A model generated the notes under the pieces. The model had not been told where the DNA came from. It did no database searches and was given only the letters and a program-made list of their open reading frames with translations. Made by a program: the position numbers and the translations under genes. A stretch of DNA of 64,000 nucleotides from Candidatus Moduliflexus flocculans (GTDB lineage: Bacteria; Moduliflexota; Moduliflexia; Moduliflexales; Moduliflexaceae): positions 778,121-842,120 of the forward strand of contig DF820456.1 in NCBI GenBank assembly GCA_000739515.1. The letters run 5' to 3'. Below are positions 17,745 through 26,012 of this stretch, in pieces (position 1 is the first letter of the stretch; the number at the start of each line of letters is the position of its first letter).

Positions 17745-18247
17745 TGAAAGCGTTAAAAATCAGCCTGATTGTTCTTGGTAGTCTTATTGGAATCGCCATC
17801 GCTGCCGCCTTCGTCTATCGCGCGTTCTATGCTCAGAAAATCGCGCAGCCCTTCGAAGTGAACAGCCCTGACCTCCCGGCGAAGATTCTCATCGCGACAC
17901 AGGGCAGCGCATTCAAAACGCAGCTTGTCGCTGAACTCGTTGAACGGATAAAATCTTCGACTTATATTCGCGTGATTGACGTATCGGGCTTATCTGGGAT
18001 CAATGAATCGGACTGGAAGGCGCTCGTGGTGATTAATACATGCGAAGGGGGAAAAATGCAGACAGATGTCGCCACCTTTCTTGCGAAGAACGCAGACAAA
18101 CACAACATCGTTCTGCTGACGACGTCTGGCTCTGGAGAGTGGAAACCGACCGATTCATCGGTCGATTCGATTTCTTCAGCCTCGAAAAAAGACCGGATTC
18201 CCACGCTTGTTGCAGAAATCACGCAGCGGATAGAAGCATTGCTGTAA
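17741..18247 (+). CDS. Membrane-anchored flavodoxin-like protein
   Basis: 168 residues: an N-terminal hydrophobic anchor (about 6-28) followed by a single alpha/beta domain. The pattern KILIATQGSAFKTQLVAELV, then WKALVVINTCEGGKM and NIVLLTTSGSGEW resembles the strand-loop order of flavodoxins, with the flavin-phosphate loop position occupied by TQGSAFK. Flavin binding is not certain, and a periplasmic location would be unusual. The start overlaps the tetR stop by 4 bases, and AAGGAG lies in the end of tetR, so it is likely the target and partner of that regulator. Confidence 0.6.
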   Translation: MMKALKISLIVLGSLIGIAIAAAFVYRAFYAQKIAQPFEVNSPDLPAKILIATQGSAFKTQLVAELVERIKSSTYIRVIDVSGLSGINESDWKALVVINTCEGGKMQTDVATFLAKNADKHNIVLLTTSGSGEWKPTDSSVDSISSASKKDRIPTLVAEITQRIEALL

Positions 18248-18349
18248 GTGCCGCCTGAGAACGCTTTCCACTAAAAGAAAAAACGTTCGGCGATGTCAGC
18301 AGCAACAGATTGACATCGCCGAGCAGGTTGTAAGCGCGATCATCTGGCC

Positions 18350-18703
18350 TTATTCGTCAATTTTTTTCAGCGCCTGTTCGAGCGTCTCGGCTCGCGGGAA
18401 AATATGAATCAGGTGGGTGAGTTGCAAGATTTCGATGACGTGCGGCGGCACTTGAATAAAAATTAAGCGCCCCTGCTGTTTGTGCAGATGAAAATAGAGC
18501 GCGGAAAAGACCCCGATTCCAGCGCTGCTCAGGTATTCGGTATCATGAAAATCGGCGATAATATGTTTTGCCCCTTCCGTAATCGCCTGCTGCACCTGTT
18601 CTTGAAGATGATACGCGCTCACGCTGTCCAGTGAGCCTTTCAAGGTAATCAACAAGACATCCGTATGTATGCCAATTAGTTCAATTGTAAAATCGTGTTG
18701 CAT
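18350..18703 (-). CDS. STAS-domain anti-sigma factor antagonist-like protein (third of three)
   Basis: 117 residues, a lone STAS domain of the SpoIIAA/RsbV type. The phosphorylation loop reads DTEYLSSAGIG, with the candidate phospho-Ser at 59 or 60. Its start shares one base with the stop of the preceding STAS gene (TAATG). No anti-sigma kinase or phosphatase lies in the window, so its partner is elsewhere. Confidence 0.88.
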   Translation of the reverse strand: MQHDFTIELIGIHTDVLLITLKGSLDSVSAYHLQEQVQQAITEGAKHIIADFHDTEYLSSAGIGVFSALYFHLHKQQGRLIFIQVPPHVIEILQLTHLIHIFPRAETLEQALKKIDE

Positions 18704-19056
18704 TATGCGGTTAATCGCTCCACTGCTTTTTCAAGCGTTTCCGCGATTTCTAAAAGGATCATTGCGCCGACTTTTTCAAAAATGCCAATGATTTTTTCGG
18801 GAATATTTGTCACTAACACTGTGCCATATTGCTCGCCATATTCGCGCTGCAATCGAAATAAAATTTCGATGCCGGTGCTGCTGATGTATTGCGCATCTTC
18901 GAGATTAATGATGTACTTGGACATCCCGGTTTGCGAGAGGCGTTTGATTCTGTCCAAAAGATCATACGCGGTTTGAGAATCAAGGGCTGCCGGAACGATA
19001 ATATGCGCAATATCCTCTTTCGCGCCGATCTTGCGAATCAGAAAATTATGACTCAT
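18703..19056 (-). CDS. STAS-domain anti-sigma factor antagonist-like protein (second of three)
   Basis: 117 residues. STAS domain with loop DAQYISSTGIEILF; Ser59 or Ser60 is the candidate phosphorylation site. The residue after the Gly-Ile is Glu where its two neighbours have Gly, so this paralogue may have diverged in partner binding. Its first 11 bases overlap the end of the upstream STAS gene. PAALDSQTAYDLLDRIK is the N-terminal strand-helix unit of the fold. Confidence 0.88.
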   Translation of the reverse strand: MSHNFLIRKIGAKEDIAHIIVPAALDSQTAYDLLDRIKRLSQTGMSKYIINLEDAQYISSTGIEILFRLQREYGEQYGTVLVTNIPEKIIGIFEKVGAMILLEIAETLEKAVERLTA

Positions 19057-19411
19057 CAGGAAGAAACTCCTTGAGGGCCTCTTCCGTGGTGCCGCGAATT
19101 GGAAAGATTGTGGTTAACCCAATCATCTCGAACAGTTTGACAATTTTCGGCGAGACATTGGCAAAAACCAGTCCCCCGTTCTTTTGTTTGAGATCCTGAG
19201 ATAAGCCCGGGAAAATGCCAATGCCTGCGCTGCTGATATACTCTAAGTGCTCGAGATTCACGACAAATTTGCACACACCACTTTGCAGCAGCCGCTCCAT
19301 TTTTTCCTGAAAGTTGTACGAAGCGACTGTGTCTAACGGGCCATCAATGCGAACGATAACCGTATCTGAATGAAATCCGACTTTTTCGACGTGAATATCA
19401 ACTCTGTTCAT
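19046..19411 (-). CDS. STAS-domain anti-sigma factor antagonist-like protein (first of three)
   Basis: 121 residues from the ATG at 19411 (a TTG three codons upstream is possible). STAS domain with the loop HLEYISSAGIGIF, in which Ser60 or Ser61 is the expected phosphorylation site. It is the first of three overlapping paralogues that share the order D-GPLDTVASYNFQEKM, phospho-loop, and a C-terminal FPIRGTTEEALKEF-like helix. Three adjacent antagonists suggest a multi-input partner-switch or a polar-localised signalling array. Confidence 0.88.
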   Translation of the reverse strand: MNRVDIHVEKVGFHSDTVIVRIDGPLDTVASYNFQEKMERLLQSGVCKFVVNLEHLEYISSAGIGIFPGLSQDLKQKNGGLVFANVSPKIVKLFEMIGLTTIFPIRGTTEEALKEFLPDES

Positions 19412-19445
19412 AGCAGACAATAGTTCTCAAAAAGGGTTGAGTTTT

Positions 19446-20441
19446 CTAAGAAATTTCCTCATATCCTTTTTCAGCGCTATATGGCGCAAGGCGCATGGCC
19501 TGCAAAATTTGAAAGGCCGCAGACAGGGCGTTTCGTCCATCTCTTCCTGATACGACTGGCATTCCTCCGGTATGCGCGCATTCGACAAACGCGAGCAATT
19601 CTGCTTTCAACGGTTCTTGCTTGTGAATCTCAACTTGATATGGGATGATGAGTGGGCGGCTCTGCGGAAAATCGTGACGACGTTCCGCATGTTGAATATC
19701 TACGACATTCAGGCTTTGCGCTTGAAAATCTAAGGATAGATACCGATCCGGCTGGAAAATGCGCATTTTCCGCTCGCGTTTCAAACTAACGCGGCTCGCG
19801 GTGACATTCGCGATGCATCCGCAGGCAAACTCTAAGCGCGTATTGGCAATGTCAATCTTCGACGTGACCACCGGCACGCCGACGGCATCCAATTTGATGA
19901 CCGGCGATTTGACAAGGCTGAGAATTACGTCAATATCATGAATCATCAAATCCAGCACCACGTCAATATCCGTGCTGCGTTCGGGGAACGGACTGATGCG
20001 GTTCGATTCGATAAACGCCGGACGATCCACTAATTCTGCCAATTTCACGACCGCGCCGTTAAAACGCTCCGTATGCCCAATTTGCAACACGCGCAGATTC
20101 GCATCCGCCAACGCAATCAGATCATCGGCTTCCTCCAGCGTTCGGCTGATTGGCTTTTCAATCAGCACATGAATGCCGCGCCGCAGACACTCCATCCCAA
20201 CCGCATGATGATGCGCCGTCGGCACGGCAATGCTGAGCGCGTCCACCTGTTCGCATAACTCGCAATAATCCTGAAAATAGCGCACATGATGCCGTTCGGC
20301 GATCTCCTGCCCGCGTGCCGCATCAACATCCGCTACTCCGATCAATTCGCACGATTCGATTTCCGTATAAACCCTGGCGTGATGCTGCCCAAGATGCCCG
20401 ACACCGACCACACCAACCCGCAACTTCTCCTGATTCGCCAT
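19446..20441 (-). CDS. Gfo/Idh/MocA family NAD(P)-dependent oxidoreductase
   Basis: 331 residues. The N-terminal Rossmann fold begins VGVVGVGHLGQHHAR, the nucleotide-binding GxGxxG, followed by ELIGVADVD. The family's catalytic EKP motif is in HVLIEKPISRTLEEA near residue 95, and the C-terminal domain has DLMIHDIDVILSL with a likely catalytic or structural His. Substrates of such enzymes are sugars or UDP-sugars; a GnnA-like UDP-GlcNAc oxidase is one possibility, with no local lpx gene to support it. The ATG at 20441 has GGAGAATTGAGG upstream. It starts after a small gap from the LysM gene region and is followed by the STAS genes. Confidence 0.85.
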   Translation of the reverse strand: MANQEKLRVGVVGVGHLGQHHARVYTEIESCELIGVADVDAARGQEIAERHHVRYFQDYCELCEQVDALSIAVPTAHHHAVGMECLRRGIHVLIEKPISRTLEEADDLIALADANLRVLQIGHTERFNGAVVKLAELVDRPAFIESNRISPFPERSTDIDVVLDLMIHDIDVILSLVKSPVIKLDAVGVPVVTSKIDIANTRLEFACGCIANVTASRVSLKRERKMRIFQPDRYLSLDFQAQSLNVVDIQHAERRHDFPQSRPLIIPYQVEIHKQEPLKAELLAFVECAHTGGMPVVSGRDGRNALSAAFQILQAMRLAPYSAEKGYEEIS

Positions 20442-20715
20442 CCTCAATTCTCCTTCCTGAACGCCCATATTCCCTGTTCGTTTTTCGCTGAGCCAACAGA
20501 CACAGCAAGCGAGGTTTTGTCAATACGCATGGCAAGGGAGTTTACATTTTTTCTGAAATCGAGATGAATGCCTTAGAGAAATGGCGAAAGAAGGAGATGT
20601 ATGTTTTTAAAACGGCAAGGAATGGCGTTGACAATCTGTTCCAGGGGAGCCCCCGTCGCGACTCCAACGCCTTTTCAGGGCGAATTCTTGCCGCAAAGCG
20701 GCAGTGGAATAGAGA

Positions 20716-20733
20716 CAGGGGTTTCAACCCCTG
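20716..20733. terminator. Hairpin downstream of the LysM gene
   Basis: CAGGGGTT and AACCCCTG form a perfect 8-bp stem with a 2-base loop, followed on the plus strand by AAAAATA. Just upstream, GCCGC/GCGGC (20689-20702) forms a second small stem. It lies 13 bases from the end of the minus-strand LysM gene and may end its transcript. Confidence 0.45.
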
Positions 20734-20745
20734 AAAAATATTGAT

Positions 20746-21411
20746 TTACTCCAAAATCGGCGCAACCTCTTTATTTTCAGGCTGTGCTGCCGGAGGCGTC
20801 TCAGATTTCGGTTGTTCTGGCGCTGGCGTTTCTGCCGGAGTCGCTTCCGCTGCTGGTGGCGTTTCAGCCGCCGGTTGCTCCGGCGCTGGCGTAACTTCTG
20901 CACTTGGCGTTTCTTGTGCTGGCGGTTCGGTCACTTGCGGCGCAGGCGTTGATTTCGCGGCGCGTTCTCGCGGCGCAGTCACCGGCACGCCGCCGCTTCG
21001 CGCCCGCCGCCAGGTCTGGCCGGAATGCCATTGCCCGTTGCGGTTCGCCATCTGAAGCCATTCCGCATACGTAAAATGCGGCTTCCAGCCTTCGCCCACC
21101 TGAATTTTCAGGGTTTGACCGACTGGTAGGCGATTCGGGTTTCGAATTATACTGCGATTGTCATTGTAAATTCGCTTCCATTCGCGCGGGTTATTGTAAT
21201 AGTAACCCGCCAATAAATGCAAATTTTCCTGATCCGATGTAATCGGGTGCGACACGACGCCTCCTTCATACGTTGCGCCTGCTGGTAACGCCCCCACGTC
21301 ACCATTTACAGATGTTAAATTTCCGTCACTCTGCGCTGATGCAACTGACGCGCAGGCGAGACAGACAGACAGAATCAACCCCCCGAACATTGCGAAAACT
21401 TCTCGTTTCAT
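20746..21411 (-). CDS. Periplasmic LysM-domain protein with Pro/Ala/Glu-rich tail
   Basis: 221 residues. A Sec signal peptide ends at ASVASAQ (about residue 26). One LysM-like peptidoglycan-binding domain spans about 62-104 (HLLAGYYYNNPREWKRIYNDN, then LPVGQTLKI). Residues 115-145 are basic (TWRRARSGGVPVTAPRERAAK). The last 70 residues repeat Pro-Ala-Glu-Thr units (TPAPEQPAAETPPAAE), likely a disordered spacer in the periplasm. AAGGAG precedes the ATG. Probably a cell-wall-associated structural protein. Confidence 0.8.
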   Translation of the reverse strand: MKREVFAMFGGLILSVCLACASVASAQSDGNLTSVNGDVGALPAGATYEGGVVSHPITSDQENLHLLAGYYYNNPREWKRIYNDNRSIIRNPNRLPVGQTLKIQVGEGWKPHFTYAEWLQMANRNGQWHSGQTWRRARSGGVPVTAPRERAAKSTPAPQVTEPPAQETPSAEVTPAPEQPAAETPPAAEATPAETPAPEQPKSETPPAAQPENKEVAPILE

Positions 21412-21512
21412 ACGCGATCATCTCCTTGAAAGGGTTCGGATTGAAAGAATGAACAACAACAGGAGGAAGTATATGTTTTGCTTTCAAACGCTGTCAAGCT
21501 TAAAATCATTGG

Positions 21513-21585
21513 AAAAACAACAACGAATGGGAGAAGAGAACGAATCAAGAATTCTTGTTCATTCGTTCCCTTCTCCCATCCGTTG
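21513..21585. repeat. Inverted repeat (AACAACGAAT family)
   Basis: Left arm AAAACAACAACGAATGGGAG (continuing to 21544) and right arm ATTCGTTCCCTTCTCCCATC (21561-21580) are complementary. It belongs with 5748-5830. It lies between the minus-strand rlmI-type gene and the LysM gene and may terminate transcription. Confidence 0.7.
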
Positions 21586-21592
21586 CCATCTT

Positions 21593-22771
21593 TCACCAGA
21601 CGCGGCAGGCCAGCCCTTTCAAATACGCGCCTTCCGGGAACGCTAATGCCACCGGATGATCCTCGGCCTGTGTCATGGCGTGGATGATCTGTGCGTGACG
21701 ATGCGCGTCGAGCGCGGCATCCGCCACAATTTTCTGGAACAGATCGGGCGTCATCAGGCCGGAGCAGGAGAATGTCAGCAGCAAGCCGCCGGGACGCAGA
21801 GCCCGCATCGCCAGCCAGTTAATGTCTTTATAGCCCCGGCAGGCGCGTTCCAATTGTCCTTTGGATTCGGCGAACTTCGGCGGATCGAGAATCACGATGT
21901 CAAATTGCCGCTCAGCGTTACGATACGTCCGTAGCACTTTGAACACATCGCCAATGACCGGCTCAACGTGTTCAGGATTCAGCCCGTTCAATTCGATATT
22001 ACGGCGGGCAAGTTCCATTGCGTCAGCGGACGACTCGATATTCGTCACCCGTTTTGCGCCATGTTTCAGTGCATACACGCCAAAGCCGCCGGTATAGGCA
22101 AAACAATTCAGCACCTCCGCGCCGTGCGCAAATCGGGCCAACAACGTTCGATTCTCGCGCTGATCAAGGTAAAATCCGGTTTTCTGGCCGTACTGAATAT
22201 CGACCAGAAAGCGGAGGCCATGTTCTTCGATTTCTACCAATTCCGGCGGATTTTCTCCGTCGAGAGCGCCGACTGATGCGGTTAAACCTTCCTTCTCCCG
22301 CACGTCCGCGTCGGAGCGTTCATAGATGCCAGCATGGGGCATTAATGCAGCGAGTTCCCGCACAATCGCCGTTTTCCAGAATTCCGCACCCGTCGTCAGA
22401 AACTGGCAGACCAGAAAATCACCGTAGCGATCAATAATCACGCCAGGCATCCGGTCGGATTCGGCATTTACCAGGCGATACGCAGTCGCTGCCGTCAACG
22501 ACTGGCGAGCGAGTAATGCCTGCTGCAAGCGTAGGCGGAAAAAGGCGGGATTGATTTCTTCCTCTCTCTCGAATGACCAGACACGAGCGACAATTTGCGA
22601 TGTTGGCGAATAGGCGGCGCGAGCGAGCCATTCGCCATGCGCGGAAAGAATCTCTACCGTTTCGCCGGGTTGCGGCGTTCCCTGAGTCTTGCCGACTGCG
22701 CCGGAAAATATCCAGGGATGGCGGCGCAGCAATGATTTTTCTCGTCCGGGTTTTAACACAATTTCAGCCAT
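21593..22771 (-). CDS. rlmI: 23S rRNA cytosine C5-methyltransferase, RlmI-like
   Basis: 392 residues: an N-terminal PUA domain (about 1-75, HPWIFSGAVGKTQGTPQPGE), a linker barrel, then a class I SAM methyltransferase. Motif I is LNCFAYTGGFGVYALKHGA (about 225-243), the acidic motif is VTNIESS, and motif IV is ILDPPKF. The catalytic Cys lies in TFSCSGLM. This is the COG1092/RlmI architecture; E. coli RlmI modifies C1962. AAAGGAT precedes the ATG. Exact target is inferred from the family. Confidence 0.85.
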   Translation of the reverse strand: MAEIVLKPGREKSLLRRHPWIFSGAVGKTQGTPQPGETVEILSAHGEWLARAAYSPTSQIVARVWSFEREEEINPAFFRLRLQQALLARQSLTAATAYRLVNAESDRMPGVIIDRYGDFLVCQFLTTGAEFWKTAIVRELAALMPHAGIYERSDADVREKEGLTASVGALDGENPPELVEIEEHGLRFLVDIQYGQKTGFYLDQRENRTLLARFAHGAEVLNCFAYTGGFGVYALKHGAKRVTNIESSADAMELARRNIELNGLNPEHVEPVIGDVFKVLRTYRNAERQFDIVILDPPKFAESKGQLERACRGYKDINWLAMRALRPGGLLLTFSCSGLMTPDLFQKIVADAALDAHRHAQIIHAMTQAEDHPVALAFPEGAYLKGLACRVW

Positions 22772-23097
22772 GAGTATATCCTTTGATTTTTACCACAGAG
22801 ACGCAGAGGAACGCGGAGAAAAGCAACAGCATCTCCAAGTCTCTGGGGTTTTTCAATAATCGAATAGATTGCATTTATTGAAACATCTCAGTCGAGACGC
22901 ACTGATTCTGTCAATTTTTTTTCTTGACAGTTCACTCCCGTTATAAACCGCTCATTCATAACGATTCAACTGAGACCTCACAGGTCTCTAAAATCTGTGA
23001 GGTCTTTCCTACGAACGTATTTTTTACATTTAGAGATGCTTATTTCCGTGTCGCGGCGGGCTAAAATCCCCGCTGGTACGAAATAACAATTGACACT
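22772..23097. other. Intergenic region with repeats
   Basis: About 325 bases between divergent genes. It contains ACCACAGAGACGCAGAG (a common environmental intergenic repeat) at 22790, a hairpin AGACCTCACAG..CTGTGAGGTCT at 22973-23005, and a small GC-rich hairpin CGGCGGG/CCCCGCTG near 23055. I see no gene. Confidence 0.6.
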
Positions 23098-23481
23098 ATG
23101 GAAAAAACGATTATCAAAACAACGCAGGCGCCGCAAGCGATTGGCCCATATTCACAGGCTGTCCGGGTAGGAGATATGTTGTTTGTTTCTGGTCAGATTC
23201 CGATTAATCCGGCGACCGGCGAACTTGTGACAGAATCCTTCGAGGCGCAAGTGCGACAAGTGCTGAAAAATATCGAAGGCGTGTTGGCGTCCGTTGGCGC
23301 GAACTTCTCGAATGTGGTCAAAACGACCGTCTTTTTAAAAGATATGGCGCAATTTGCCGAAATGAACGCCATTTACGCGCAATATTTCACTGAAAATCCG
23401 CCTGCCCGCTCAACCATTCAAGTGGCGCGTTTGCCAAAAGATGCGGATGTTGAAATCGAAGTAATCGCGGTGCTTGGGTAA
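23098..23481 (+). CDS. ridA: RidA family enamine/imine deaminase
   Basis: 127 residues of the YjgF/YER057c/UK114 family, trimeric enzymes that hydrolyse reactive 2-aminoacrylate-derived imines made by PLP enzymes. Signatures: [25 protein letters not shown] at the N-terminus and [20 protein letters not shown] at the C-terminus, containing the conserved active-site Arg. No Shine-Dalgarno is visible before the ATG. The stop is 5 bases from the dtd start, so the two are coupled. Confidence 0.93.
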   Translation: MEKTIIKTTQAPQAIGPYSQAVRVGDMLFVSGQIPINPATGELVTESFEAQVRQVLKNIEGVLASVGANFSNVVKTTVFLKDMAQFAEMNAIYAQYFTENPPARSTIQVARLPKDADVEIEVIAVLG

Positions 23482-23485
23482 TAGT

Positions 23486-23926
23486 ATGCGAATGGTGATT
23501 CAGCGCGTCACTGAGGCGTCGGTGACAGTAGATGACGCGGTGATCGGCAGTATCGGCAAAGGGATCGCGGTGTTGCTCGGCGTCGCAAAAGGCGACACGG
23601 AACAGGACGCGGATTTTTTGGCGAACAAGCTTGTGAATCTACGCATTTTCGAGGATGAGGCCGGGAAAATGAATCGTTCCGTGCAAGAGATCAACGGCGA
23701 AATCCTCGTGGTGTCGCAGTTCACGCTGTTGGGCGATTGTCGCAAAGGCCGCCGCCCCGGTTTTTCCGACGCTGCGCCGCCGGATGAAGCTGACCGACTC
23801 TATCAATATTTTGTCGAACAGGTGCGCCGCCTCGGTGTGCGCGTCGCCACCGGTCAATTTCAGGCGATGATGCTGGTCAAAATTTATAACGATGGCCCGG
23901 TGACGTTTGTCATTGAAAGCAAATAA
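23486..23926 (+). CDS. dtd: D-aminoacyl-tRNA deacylase
   Basis: 146 residues. Removes D-amino acids and Gly mis-attached to tRNA. The active-site SQFTL motif is present in [21 protein letters not shown], and the cross-subunit Gly-cisPro motif is seen in [10 protein letters not shown] at the C-terminus. The N-terminus [17 protein letters not shown] is typical. It directly follows ridA. Confidence 0.95.
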   Translation: MRMVIQRVTEASVTVDDAVIGSIGKGIAVLLGVAKGDTEQDADFLANKLVNLRIFEDEAGKMNRSVQEINGEILVVSQFTLLGDCRKGRRPGFSDAAPPDEADRLYQYFVEQVRRLGVRVATGQFQAMMLVKIYNDGPVTFVIESK

Positions 23927-23937
23927 CGCCACAAGGG

Positions 23938-24115
23938 GCAGGGCTGTTACGTTCTATCTGGTAAACTACTGTTCTGCCAGGGTTGCTTGACGGGTGTGCC
24001 TGTACCGTGAACGTCTTCGTTCGCCAGTCTTGCGGACGTGGACATCCACAGTATAAACTCGTCAGGCAAACCTTGACAGAACACGACAAAGAGAGCGCGA
24101 ACGCAACAGCCCTGC
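23938..24115. other. Multi-hairpin structured element (possible ncRNA or mobile palindrome)
   Basis: A 178-base segment between dtd and an MBL hydrolase folds on paper into nested stems. The outer stem GCAGGGCTGTTACGTTC (23938-23954) pairs with GAACGCAACAGCCCTGC (24099-24115) with one mismatch. A second stem pairs 23971-23992 (GTTCTGCCAGGGTTGCTTGA) with 24060-24081 through Watson-Crick and G-U pairs. Inside are two small hairpins, GAACG-TCTT-CGTTC (24009-24022) and GTGG-ACAT-CCAC (24038-24049). I recognise no known RNA family; it ends just before the ribosome binding site of the next gene. Confidence 0.5.
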
Positions 24116-24129
24116 GTCAAAGGAGGTGA

Positions 24130-24753
24130 ATGCGTATGTTTATTACTCCTGTCATGGTCGGGCCGCTTCAACAGAATGCGTATATCGTCGCCTGCGAAGA
24201 CACGAAAGAAGCGGTCGTAATTGACCCCGGCGACGAAGCGGAACGGATTGCTCGCGCGCTGACCTCTTACGGATTTACGCTGAAATTGATGATGAACACG
24301 CACGGCCATCTCGATCATATCGGCGCAGTCGCTGATTTGGCGGCGCAAACGAACGCGTCATTTTTGCTGCATCGCGATGATTTGTATCTCATCGAAGATG
24401 TCACGTCCGATCCGCTCTATCCGTTTTTTCCGGTCAAGCAGCCGCCCATGCCGACGCGCTTTCTTGCCGACGGTGAGCGGATATTCGTCGGTTCGCTGGA
24501 ATTTCAGGTGCTTCACACGCCGGGGCATACGCCGGGAAGCGTTTGTTTTCTGGTTGAACAATCATTATTTTCAGGAGATACGCTGTTTTCCGGCTCAGTC
24601 GGGCGCACCGATTTGCCGGGCGGGAATACGCAGCAGCTTCTGACCTCGATTCGAGAAAAAATTCTGACGCTTGACGATGCCGTTCGCGTCTATCCCGGAC
24701 ATGGGCGCGTCACGACCGTTGGTATCGAACGCGCGCAGAATCCGTTTTTATAA
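24130..24753 (+). CDS. Metallo-beta-lactamase fold hydrolase, glyoxalase II-like
   Basis: 207 residues. Metal ligands are complete: THGHLDH near 57-63 (HxHxDH), HTPGHTPGS (His near 130), SGDTLFSGSVGR (bridging Asp) and YPGHG at the C-terminus. This is the YcbL/GloB-like small MBL subfamily, which hydrolyses thioesters such as S-lactoylglutathione; the true substrate here is unknown. AAAGGAGG lies directly before the start; MRM could begin at either ATG. A 178-base structured element separates it from dtd. Confidence 0.88.
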   Translation: MRMFITPVMVGPLQQNAYIVACEDTKEAVVIDPGDEAERIARALTSYGFTLKLMMNTHGHLDHIGAVADLAAQTNASFLLHRDDLYLIEDVTSDPLYPFFPVKQPPMPTRFLADGERIFVGSLEFQVLHTPGHTPGSVCFLVEQSLFSGDTLFSGSVGRTDLPGGNTQQLLTSIREKILTLDDAVRVYPGHGRVTTVGIERAQNPFL

Positions 24754-24791
24754 AAAATTGATAGCCCTGTGAGGGCTGGAGACGCTTTCCA

Positions 24792-25658
24792 TTGAATCAT
24801 TTCGCTATTTTATGCGCCATGCCGCCGGAAATTGCGCCATTCAAACAGGCGCTTACTGGTCTTCAGCCGGGTTCGCTCGGCGCATTCCCCTGCTGGCGTG
24901 GAACATTCCAGCAGCGCGACGTGTCGCTTGTGCTCTGCGGCATCGGCAAAGTTCATGCCGCTGCCGCCGCGCAGCTTACCGTGTCGGAACTGAAGCCGGA
25001 TGCCGTCTTTTCCTGCGGCAGCGCCGGGAGCTTAGATGATCGTTTAGACATTGGCGACGTTGTGGTGGGCGCATCCACATTGCAGCACGATTACGGCTTT
25101 GTCACGCCGGATGCCTTTATTCCATTCGGTCTGCATCTGCAACGTCAAGGCCAGGCGCGGGAATACATGCGGCGGTTTCCGGCGGATGCGTCGTTATTAA
25201 GCGTTGCGAATGCCATACAGCATGACGCGCCGCCATCATCGCCGCGCGTGGTGATTGGCACAATTTTGACCGGGGATCAGGTGATTTTCTCCGCTGAAAA
25301 ACGCCAGGCGCTGCGGCAGGAATTTGACGCGCTTGCCGTCGAAATGGAGAGCGCGGCGATTGCGCAAGTTTGCGCGTTATATGATATTCCGTTTTTAAGC
25401 ATTCGCGGCATTTCCGATCATGCCAGCGAAGCCATTCCATTAGACACCTCGCGCCTCGATCCCAATGAACTCGCCGAGTTTTCGTCAGCGTCGCTCGGCA
25501 AAAAACTGAGCCTGTTTGCGAAAACGATCAGCTATCTCGCTCATCATCCGTCCGCTTTTGTGATGTCAGTCCAGGCGCGGCAGCATATCAAAACCGCATC
25601 TGAACACTCCGCTCAAATTACGCTGCGTTTTATTGAACAACTCGGCTCAGAAATATAA
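24792..25658 (+). CDS. MTA/SAH nucleosidase-like phosphorylase-family protein
   Basis: 288 residues of the PNP/UDP-phosphorylase superfamily. FAILCAMPPEIAPFKQAL is the N-terminal strand and helix; CGIGKVHAAAAAQL, FSCGSAGSLDDRLDIGDVVV, the ribose-binding VEMESAAIAQVC and the catalytic Asp in IRGISDHA follow, as in 5'-methylthioadenosine/S-adenosylhomocysteine nucleosidase. It is longer than Pfs (about 230), with about 50 extra C-terminal residues. The start is a TTG with GGAG about 10 bases upstream; an ATG nine codons later would remove the first strand. Futalosine hydrolase is an alternative. Confidence 0.8.
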   Translation: MNHFAILCAMPPEIAPFKQALTGLQPGSLGAFPCWRGTFQQRDVSLVLCGIGKVHAAAAAQLTVSELKPDAVFSCGSAGSLDDRLDIGDVVVGASTLQHDYGFVTPDAFIPFGLHLQRQGQAREYMRRFPADASLLSVANAIQHDAPPSSPRVVIGTILTGDQVIFSAEKRQALRQEFDALAVEMESAAIAQVCALYDIPFLSIRGISDHASEAIPLDTSRLDPNELAEFSSASLGKKLSLFAKTISYLAHHPSAFVMSVQARQHIKTASEHSAQITLRFIEQLGSEI

Positions 25659-25986
25659 CCATCCTCAACGAGGTGTGGTGGCGTTCCCTTCGACACGCTC
25701 AGGGAAAGCCGTGCGCTGAGCCTGTCAAAGTGTGACAATTCATTGAGGTTGCTATCCCGGTGTAAATTTTTTCGACACTCACACAATTTCCAGAACTCGA
25801 ATAAATGGGAAGGGTTGTCGTATTTATGCTAATTAGTGGTGTCGGTTTTTTTGACAATTTATAAGCGAAGAAAGAAATGGTGGGTATCCATGCGGATGAA
25901 CGCGCAAGATATTTTTATCAGAAAAAAACGCTTTCAGGAAGGCAAATGCAGGCGCATATAAAAAAATTCTGTTCTGAAGATACTTC
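25659..25986. other. Intergenic region upstream of the PEP-CTERM unit
   Basis: About 330 bases. It holds the palindromic element at 25669-25740. The rest, 25741-25986, is AT-rich with no gene that I can support; any enhancer sites for a sigma-54 activator would be expected here, but I cannot identify one. Confidence 0.5.
25669..25740. repeat. Palindromic element shared with 47820-47910
   Basis: CCTCAACGAGG and TCATTGAGG bracket a segment with TTCCCTTCGACACGCTCAGGGAA and GCTGAGCCTGTCAAAGTG. The reverse complement matches 47825-47910 over about 85 bases, including GCGTGTCGAAG and AACGCCACCACA, so these are two copies of one dispersed element. Confidence 0.8.
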
Positions 25987-26002
25987 TGGCATGTTTTTTG
26001 CT
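25987..26002 (+). promoter_or_regulatory. Sigma-54 (RpoN) -24/-12 promoter
   Basis: TGGCATG-TTTT-TTGCT matches the sigma-54 consensus TGGCACG-N4-TTGCW at all but one position. The invariant GG (25988-25989) and GC (26000-26001) are correctly 12 bases apart. Transcription would start near 26013, exactly at the beginning of the riboswitch. Sigma-54 promoters with PrsK/PrsR-type regulation are known for PEP-CTERM genes. Confidence 0.75.
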
Positions 26003-26012
26003 TTCGTATAAA

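Noticed and set aside
23938-24115. 4.5S/SRP RNA or another standard small RNA
   Set aside because: It starts with a superficially similar GGGCTGTT but lacks the conserved SRP core and tetraloop context; left as unassigned.
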